Shown piece by piece: positions 1-5,369 of a stretch of DNA of 6,836 nt. Source of the stretch: Fidelibacterota bacterium UBA7303 (lineage in GTDB: Bacteria; Fidelibacterota; Marinisomatia; Marinisomatales; UBA1611); assembly GCA_002471805.1 (NCBI GenBank), contig DKQR01000227.1, positions 1 through 6,836 of the forward strand. The letters are read 5' to 3'. The number at the start of each line of letters is the position of its first letter. The stretch's first letter is position 1. A program made the translations under genes and the position numbers. The notes under the pieces were generated by a model. It was not told the DNA's origin and made no database searches. It saw only the letters and a list, made by a program, of their open reading frames with translations.

Positions 1-1844
1 CTGGATTGAACCCAGTAATATGTTCCAAGACCAGTAATCAATTCAAGTACTGTAAATAGAGCCAAATTTAGGGCAACACCACTGGTAAAACCGTAACTGT
101 GGAGGCCCACATTCAATAAATTAACGCCAAACCAAGCAATGACAACTATAATATTATTCATAATCATTCCCAGAGCAAATCCAGCTGGCTTTGCAAGCCC
201 GGTAAGGCGCATATGAACCATCATCAGCTGCCACAAAACAATGAGTAAGGCACCATTCTCCTTAGGATCCCATCCCCAGAACCTTCCCCAGGACTGGTCA
301 GCCCAGATACCACCCAAGATGGTACCAAAAAGAGTGAAAAATAGAGCTATAAGAGTGATCCCAAACATATTGTTATAGATACCTTTTAACCCGGATTTGT
401 TGTGCGGTTCCCTTATGGTTTGAATGAGATATAGATGACCAATAAATCCTGCAACCAGAGATGCTCCATACCCCAGTGTCATAGTGGTAACATGGGTTGC
501 CAACCAGAAATTGGAATTTAGCACAGCCACCAGCATCCCAAGCGTATCTCCATCAGCGGCATATCCGAAACTGATATAATGGAAAATTGCCCCACTCACT
601 GATCCAATAAACAACCCCAAGCCATCACGACGAAAATATTCAATAACCACTGAAAAAACCACAACGGTAAACCCTACAAAAATGACTGTCTCATATAATG
701 TAGAAACTGGTGGACGACCCATTATAACCATTCTCAAATAGATCCCATAGGTATGATACACCAGACCCAGAATCAATGAACCATAAGATATAATCTTCAA
801 CCTTTTTGGTTGAAGCATCCAACTGAATCCCAATAGAATAAATGCTAAAAGATAAAATGCAACACTGGTATAGAACAGATTTGCTTCATTCACCCAGGTT
901 TCTTTTTTCAAAAGATACAAATCCGGTTTAGCATTTGGAATGGATAAAATGCCTTCCCTGTAATCTTCTATGGCTGACATCATTTTATTCTTGTCACCTT
1001 CAAAACGTCCAGCTAGGTACTTTTCTAGGGCAATAAGAATTTTATCCTGATGGGGCTCATGAGACCTTCCATCCATTAACTCCCAAGGCGAAAGCCATGT
1101 TCCAGTTTTATCCAGATGGGAAGGAGGAATTAATTTCAGTGCTTGTGCAGTTTCATTTGAACTGATTTTTTGAAGTTCCAATAAAATTTTAATGAGTTCC
1201 TTTTCTGTATTAGACCATTCTTCTTCCGGTTTTTCCATCATATTTTTATATATTTCAGATATTGAAGGTATATATTTAATAAGGTGAGCATAACTCACTC
1301 TTTTTCCAGGAATAGCGTTTAGCTTTTCTGTCAAAACAGGATCATTGACAATAACAGCAGGAACCATGCAACTCAAACTATAGGCGATTTCTCTGAAACG
1401 CGTAGCATTGAAATAAATTTCTAATAACTGTCTTTCAAAACTGATACGGGTTTCATCCGGTTTACTATGGATCTCACTAATCAATCCAAATTGTGCTTGT
1501 AAACCTGAAAACACCTCATTAAACACATATTTATGGTCATTATTGGTCCATGCTAACCCCAGACTTGCTACAACTTCCGGGTTCCGGATATTGAATACCT
1601 TTGTTACTTCCTGCCCTTTTTCAGGGTCAAGGATTAAATTAAAGATCCAGTTCATCGCAGAAAGCCCCTCATGTTTTACGGAACGCTTTCCGTAAAATGC
1701 CAATAACTGATTCCGTGCAAAGGTATCCAGTGGTTTTATTCGACCACCTTCTTGAATCGGAAAATGTCTCTCATCAAAACCTTTTGCATTTAACAGAGGT
1801 AGGATCAGAAAAATTGTCGTTAAAAAACGGAAACTAAAATTCAT
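1..1844 (-). CDS. ccsA: Cytochrome c biogenesis protein CcsA/ResC with long N-terminal periplasmic domain (3' end cut by window)
   Basis: This is the haem-handling, catalytic partner of System II cytochrome c maturation, acting with ResB in the inner membrane to attach haem to CXXCH apocytochromes. From ATG at 1844 the frame stays open for 614 codons to the left edge, so the C-terminus is missing, probably by only a few to some tens of residues. Residues 1-20 look like a signal peptide (cleavage near LLNA). Residues about 21-320 are a soluble domain opening with GGRIKPLDTFARNQ. From about 323 on there are roughly eight or more membrane segments. Visible CcsA hallmarks are GRPPVSTLYE (376-385), THVTTMTLGYG with His451, the WWD motif with Trp514, Trp519, Trp523, Trp525 and Asp526 (WGWDPKEN), VHMR with His544, and GLHSYGF with His582. 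By family knowledge His451 and His582 are the external haem ligands and His544 a membrane haem ligand. The start overlaps the resB stop (ATGA). No frameshift was seen. Confidence 0.94.
   Translation of the reverse strand, partial: MNFSFRFLTTIFLILPLLNAKGFDERHFPIQEGGRIKPLDTFARNQLLAFYGKRSVKHEGLSAMNWIFNLILDPEKGQEVTKVFNIRNPEVVASLGLAWTNNDHKYVFNEVFSGLQAQFGLISEIHSKPDETRISFERQLLEIYFNATRFREIAYSLSCMVPAVIVNDPVLTEKLNAIPGKRVSYAHLIKYIPSISEIYKNMMEKPEEEWSNTEKELIKILLELQKISSNETAQALKLIPPSHLDKTGTWLSPWELMDGRSHEPHQDKILIALEKYLAGRFEGDKNKMMSAIEDYREGILSIPNAKPDLYLLKKETWVNEANLFYTSVAFYLLAFILLGFSWMLQPKRLKIISYGSLILGLVYHTYGIYLRMVIMGRPPVSTLYETVIFVGFTVVVFSVVIEYFRRDGLGLFIGSVSGAIFHYISFGYAADGDTLGMLVAVLNSNFWLATHVTTMTLGYGASLVAGFIGHLYLIQTIREPHNKSGLKGIYNNMFGITLIALFFTLFGTILGGIWADQSWGRFWGWDPKENGALLIVLWQLMMVHMRLTGLAKPAGFALGMIMNNIIVVIAWFGVNLLNVGLHSYGFTSGVALNLALFTVLELITGLGTYYWVQS
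1841..1844 (-). other. ATGA overlap joining resB stop and ccsA start
   Basis: On the minus strand the ccsA ATG (1844-1842) and the resB TGA (1843-1841) share bases. A weak purine stretch (CAGGT) lies about 6 bases upstream of the ATG, inside the end of resB. This overlap supports the chosen ccsA start. It also suggests translational coupling, which would help make the two membrane partners in matched amounts. Confidence 0.85.
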
Positions 1845-2965
1845 TTTTTACCTGCGATAATATTTTTCCGTAATAGTTTTGGAAGATTAATGAGTAAATG
1901 CAGAAACAGGCCAATGCTCATAACGATACTTGATATATAAGGAAATAATCTACCATAATTTTTTACCGCTGCCAGTACGGTAGCTTCCCCTTCCGGACCC
2001 TCAATAAATGATGATTGGAAAAAAGTGTAGCCTCGATGGCGGAGTGGTTCATTCATTTGGATCAATACTCTTCTTGGAATCCCATTTTCTATAAGGTTGA
2101 TTTCCGAACTGTAACTTTTCGCTATTCCGGTCCCAGCATGCAGAACTTTCTTAAAATCCAATAACTCAATTGAAAAGGGGAGGTAAGTCCGTTTTTTTCG
2201 AAACAAAAACTCAAAATTCTGATTATTTATAGTTGCCGTTTGTGTTACAGATTGACCCAAGATAAGACCATAAATACCATCATTAGTCAAGTTAGAATTT
2301 TCAATCTTATATATAATCCCGGAACGATTTTGGGTATTCTCTTTTTCCAAGTTTAACTCAACCAGATCAAAATTTTTCATCATACCTTTATATTTAATAT
2401 CTGCAGGTTCAGTGCGTCTCTGGACCTTACAATTATTATAATATTCCATGATCTCAATCATAAAATCCAGGCTTTCATGAGAAAGTTTATTACCCTTTTT
2501 TAATAGTGGTTGATCAAAAACTGTGTATTCATCCAGGTTTTCCCTTGAAGTATTAATAATAGCCAGTTCCATATTATGATAATCATCCACATAGTTAGAC
2601 TGAGCACCTTCATCAATGACCATATTACCTTCAGAACTGAGAATGGCTGTCACCCCAGATCCTATAAAAAGGAGAACTGCCCCAAGATGTACAATAATGA
2701 TACCTGCTTTTTTTAATTTCCATATATTGTGTTTAAAAAGCATGGATGCGAGGTTCACCAGCATAATGACCATGGTAATCCTCCCTCCTGGTGCAGGTAT
2801 AATATCTCCGAGCCAGATAATATAAGATGAAAAATATTTCTGCTGAGATGCATAAAGACCAATATTTCGCTGAGCAAGGGTGCCCAAAACGGTCAATACC
2901 ATGAGCCAGATTACCGTATAGACAAAAATCTTAGGATGACTTATTCTTTTAATAATCAGTTTCAT
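1841..2965 (-). CDS. resB: Cytochrome c biogenesis protein ResB/CcsB (Ccs1 family)
   Basis: ResB is the partner of CcsA in System II cytochrome c synthesis. It contributes membrane helices to the haem channel and a large periplasmic domain thought to handle the apocytochrome. The protein has 374 residues from the ATG at 2965. It shows three N-terminal membrane segments (about 12-31, 63-79 and 88-108), a periplasmic domain (about 110-340), and a last membrane segment (about 343-361). Family signatures include VHLGAVLLFIGSGVT with His93 in the third helix, the following EG-NMVIDEG stretch, and the C-terminal EPLRHRGYTFFQSSF (306-320) just before the last helix, which carries His356. His93 is the likely counterpart of the CcsB-side membrane histidine (TM-His1) known from fused CcsBA proteins; that match is made from memory, not from an alignment. 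An in-frame TTG at 2968 is a possible alternative start adding one residue. The gene sits between the lipoprotein and ccsA with overlaps at both ends. Confidence 0.94.
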   Translation of the reverse strand: MKLIIKRISHPKIFVYTVIWLMVLTVLGTLAQRNIGLYASQQKYFSSYIIWLGDIIPAPGGRITMVIMLVNLASMLFKHNIWKLKKAGIIIVHLGAVLLFIGSGVTAILSSEGNMVIDEGAQSNYVDDYHNMELAIINTSRENLDEYTVFDQPLLKKGNKLSHESLDFMIEIMEYYNNCKVQRRTEPADIKYKGMMKNFDLVELNLEKENTQNRSGIIYKIENSNLTNDGIYGLILGQSVTQTATINNQNFEFLFRKKRTYLPFSIELLDFKKVLHAGTGIAKSYSSEINLIENGIPRRVLIQMNEPLRHRGYTFFQSSFIEGPEGEATVLAAVKNYGRLFPYISSIVMSIGLFLHLLINLPKLLRKNIIAGKK

Positions 2966-2968
2966 CAA
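2963..2968 (-). other. Lipoprotein stop / resB start overlap (TTGATG)
   Basis: The lipoprotein TGA (2967-2965) and the resB ATG (2965-2963) share one base, forming TGATG. An in-frame TTG at 2968-2966 could also start resB and would overlap by four bases. ATG is preferred because it is the stronger start codon. No Shine-Dalgarno sequence is visible in the 30 bases upstream, so re-initiation by ribosomes ending the lipoprotein is the likely way resB is started. Confidence 0.75.
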
Positions 2969-3531
2969 ATGTTAGTATCATGTTTAATGGATGAGCAAAA
3001 AGTTTTAAAATCTTTTTCTAAATCTATTATACCATCTTTACTGGCAGTTAATTTGATATATAACGTACTATTATTCATTGGAAGTATTGCAGTCAACATT
3101 GCTGTATCACTATTAGAATCATTGATCAATTGAAATATCTCATAGGGACCTATCTTACTTTCACCAGGCTGGGCTTGTGCCCTTATCTCACTTTCTTCTA
3201 AAGGTTCCAGACCAATCTGCCCCCGCCACCTATTCACATTGGCTACAAGTCCTCCACCGTCTCCACCTAATTCCATAACAGATAAATCTCCCATACCAGT
3301 GGAGAATGGAACATCAAAACTTGCTATCCTCATCGAAGAACCCTGGGAAGGAATCCATGAGTCGGGTTTTTCCCAAGTGAAGCCTGATAATTGGGGCTTT
3401 TGACTTTTGGTTTGAAAGGTTTCATTATTTGTATGATGAATTTTTGGTAAATGATAGGTCCGGATATGATTGTTCGAATCACAGGACAACATTAAGAATA
3501 CTAGGAACAATAAAATTATCTGTTTTGTCAT
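2965..3531 (-). CDS. Small lipoprotein of unknown function, first gene of the cytochrome c biogenesis unit
   Basis: I cannot assign a function. The 188-residue product begins with a short positive end, a hydrophobic core and MLSC at 14-17, a plausible lipobox with Cys17 as the lipidated residue. Asp18 follows the cysteine; in E. coli this position-2 Asp keeps lipoproteins in the inner membrane, though the rule is not universal. Residues 20-50 are a polar linker with several histidines (22, 27, 32, 33). The folded part, about 50-183, starts FTWEKPDSWIP and has the distinctive GDLSVMELGGDGGGLVANVN stretch (81-100) followed by RWRGQIGL (101-108). I recall similar GG-ANVNRWRGQ-GL proteins as conserved hypotheticals in several Gram-negative phyla, but could not check. 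One other cysteine, Cys179, is near the C-terminus. Its one-base overlap with resB suggests a periplasmic accessory role in cytochrome c maturation; this is inference from position. Confidence 0.85.
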   Translation of the reverse strand: MTKQIILLFLVFLMLSCDSNNHIRTYHLPKIHHTNNETFQTKSQKPQLSGFTWEKPDSWIPSQGSSMRIASFDVPFSTGMGDLSVMELGGDGGGLVANVNRWRGQIGLEPLEESEIRAQAQPGESKIGPYEIFQLINDSNSDTAMLTAILPMNNSTLYIKLTASKDGIIDLEKDFKTFCSSIKHDTNI

Positions 3532-3701
3532 TTTGAAAAACTTGGGGTTTAATTAGAATATTAAATCTATGTTAGTTTATAAAAAATTTGATAATACATA
3601 ATAAGATATACGGAATTTTAAATATTGAGAAAAATTATAATTAGTAAACTATAATATTAATAGCGCCTATAATTAACACCAATTATAACTTTCCATAATT
3701 G
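3532..3701. promoter_or_regulatory. Very AT-rich intergenic gap, probable promoter region of the lipoprotein-resB-ccsA unit
   Basis: These 170 bases separate the mutase stop from the lipoprotein start and are about 19% G+C (30 G/C counted in 3541-3700), far below the flanking genes. Because both neighbours are on the minus strand, the gap must contain any terminator of the upstream unit and any promoter of the downstream unit. Many TATAAT-like strings occur, but none has a convincing -35 partner, and I see no clear Bacteroidota-type TAnnTTTG box. No Shine-Dalgarno sequence precedes the lipoprotein ATG. The promoter role is inferred from position and composition only. Confidence 0.45.
3668..3687. 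repeat. Short perfect inverted repeat in the intergenic gap
   Basis: TATAATT, six spacer bases, then AATTATA form a perfect 7-base inverted repeat 14 bases past the mutase stop codon. As RNA it would be a weak, all A-U stem, and no U-run follows it on the minus strand, so it is a poor intrinsic terminator. It could be an operator, or chance in sequence this AT-rich. A second, overlapping pair (AATTAT at 3681-3686 and ATAATT at 3695-3700) shows how easily such pairs arise here. Confidence 0.3.
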
Positions 3702-5360
3702 TTAAAAAACAGCTGATTCCTGCCACTCACCAAATTCTGATTTCATGGCTGCAATTATTTCACCAAGGGTTGCATATTCTTTAGCTGCTTTTATGATTAA
3801 AGGCATAAGATTTTCCTGATTTCTGCATGCTGCTTGAATCGCCGATAATACATTCTGAACTTTCGATTCGTCTCTGGATGACTTAATGACGTCCAGTCTT
3901 TGCCGCTGAGATTCACCTGCACGTTCATCAATCTTAAGAATAGGTATTTCAATTTGTTCATCTTCATTCACAAATTTATTCACCCCCACCACAATACGTT
4001 TATTGGTATCCACTTTATGTTGATAATTAGAAGCAGATCTTGCAATCTCGCGTTGGAAATAGCCCTGTTCAATAGCAGGAATCACACCGCCGATATTTCC
4101 AATTTCTTCAAAATATTCTTCTGCTCTCGCTTCTAATTGATCGGTCAATTCTTCTACAAACCACGATCCCCCTAAAGGATCTACTACATTAACCACACCT
4201 GTTTCATAGGCAATCAACTGTTGAGTCCGCAAGGCGATCTCTGCAGCTTTTTCCGATGGAAGCGCAAGAGTTTCATCCATGGAATTGGTATGCAAACTCT
4301 GGGTGCCGCCCAAAACGCCGGATAAGGCTTGAAATGCAGTTCGAGCGATGTTGATTTCCGGCTGTTGTGCCGTGAGGCTGCAACCCGCAGTCTGCGTATG
4401 AAAGCGAAGTTTCCATGATCGTTCATTTTTTGCGCCATATTTGTCCTTCATTCGTTTAGCCCAGATGCGGCGAGCGGCTCGATATTTGGCGATCTCTTCG
4501 AAAAAATCCAAATGTGAATTAAAAAAGAAGGATAACCTGGGCGCAAAATCATCCACATTCAATCCTGCGGAAATACCATGCTCTACATAACAAAATCCAT
4601 CGACCAATGTAAAAGCCAGTTCTTGAGCCGCTGAGGATCCTGCTTCACGAATATGGTATCCACTGATAGATATTGTATTAAATTTTGGCATGTGTCCGGT
4701 ACAGTAGGCCAGCATATCCGTAATGACCCGCATCGAGGCTTTTGGCGGGAAAATCCATTCTTTTTGAGCAATGAATTCCTTTAGGATATCGTTCTGGAGC
4801 GTACCACTGAGTTGATCCAATGGCACTCCCTGCTTCTCCGCGACAGCAATATAAAATGCCAGCAAGACGATTGCAGGCCCATTAATCGTTTGAGAGACCG
4901 ATATTTCGTCCAAATTGATCCCTTGGAACAGAGCCTCCATGTCCGCAAGTGAGGAAACACTGACGCCGCATTTTCCAACCTCCCCATCGGAAAAGGGATG
5001 GTCCGGATCATAGCCCATAAGAGTCGGCATATCATAGGCTACGGATAACCCGGTCTGACCTTTTTCCAAAAGAGATTTAAAGCGTCGATTGGTTTCTTCT
5101 GGTTTCCCGAATCCAGCAAACTGTCTCATGGTCCAAAGTCGGCCACGATACAGATTGTTGTGCACACTCCGTGTATATGGATATTGCCCGGGAAATCCCA
5201 GTTTGTCCATATAATCATCATTCGGTTGTTTCGGAAAATAGCAGAGATCTAATTTTTCACCAGAGAGTGTATTAAAATCAGCTTCACGCGTGGGGGTGGA
5301 ATCAGCCGATTTTTTCCACTGCTCATGGCTGTCTTTGAAGAAATTTAATTGTTTGTTCAT
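3702..5360 (-). CDS. Adenosylcobalamin-dependent acyl-CoA mutase, large (substrate-binding) subunit; methylmalonyl-CoA mutase family, isobutyryl-CoA-mutase-like active site
   Basis: This family interconverts branched and linear acyl-CoAs by radical carbon-skeleton rearrangement. The 552-residue cytosolic protein is the usual length of a separately encoded large subunit. It consists of the TIM-barrel substrate domain plus a C-terminal helical tail (ATLGEIIAAMKSEFG), with no B12-binding (DXHXXG) domain, so it needs a small subunit not found in this window. Family motifs are WTMRQFAGFG (76-85), GLSVAYDMPTLMG (104-116), GTLQNDILKEF (186-196), SISGYHIREAG (231-241), FAPRLSFFF (272-280), HTQTAGCSLTAQQP (321-334) and GGTQSLHTNSMDE (351-363). 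Compared with P. shermanii MutB, Gln197 and His244 are kept as Gln189 and His236, while Tyr89 is Phe81 and Arg207 is Gln199. Phe/Gln is the isobutyryl-CoA mutase pair, so a methylmalonyl-CoA label may be wrong. The ATG at 5360 is 9 bases after the cstA stop, without a Shine-Dalgarno sequence. Confidence 0.95.
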   Translation of the reverse strand: MNKQLNFFKDSHEQWKKSADSTPTREADFNTLSGEKLDLCYFPKQPNDDYMDKLGFPGQYPYTRSVHNNLYRGRLWTMRQFAGFGKPEETNRRFKSLLEKGQTGLSVAYDMPTLMGYDPDHPFSDGEVGKCGVSVSSLADMEALFQGINLDEISVSQTINGPAIVLLAFYIAVAEKQGVPLDQLSGTLQNDILKEFIAQKEWIFPPKASMRVITDMLAYCTGHMPKFNTISISGYHIREAGSSAAQELAFTLVDGFCYVEHGISAGLNVDDFAPRLSFFFNSHLDFFEEIAKYRAARRIWAKRMKDKYGAKNERSWKLRFHTQTAGCSLTAQQPEINIARTAFQALSGVLGGTQSLHTNSMDETLALPSEKAAEIALRTQQLIAYETGVVNVVDPLGGSWFVEELTDQLEARAEEYFEEIGNIGGVIPAIEQGYFQREIARSASNYQHKVDTNKRIVVGVNKFVNEDEQIEIPILKIDERAGESQRQRLDVIKSSRDESKVQNVLSAIQAACRNQENLMPLIIKAAKEYATLGEIIAAMKSEFGEWQESAVF

Positions 5361-5369
5361 GATTAATAT

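Noticed and set aside
2616..2825. Plus-strand open frame inside resB (also 2936-3133, 3900-4136, 5290-5583 and 6468-6689)
   Set aside because: Each lies antisense to a well-supported gene or across its ends, has no recognisable domain and no credible ribosome binding site; they are shadows of the minus-strand genes.
3668..3700. Rho-independent terminator after the mutase gene
   Set aside because: The only stems are short and entirely A-U, and no U-run follows on the minus strand.
4214..5035. Minus-strand open frames in other phases within the mutase gene (4214-4438, 4583-4771, 4781-5035), and 5449-5646 within cstA
   Set aside because: The mutase and cstA frames are intact with family motifs throughout, so these are out-of-phase shadows with no independent support.
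3702..5360. Fused isobutyryl-CoA mutase (IcmF) or full-length single-chain methylmalonyl-CoA mutase
   Set aside because: The 552-residue protein has neither a B12-binding domain nor a G-protein domain and ends cleanly with a TAA stop, as stand-alone large subunits do.
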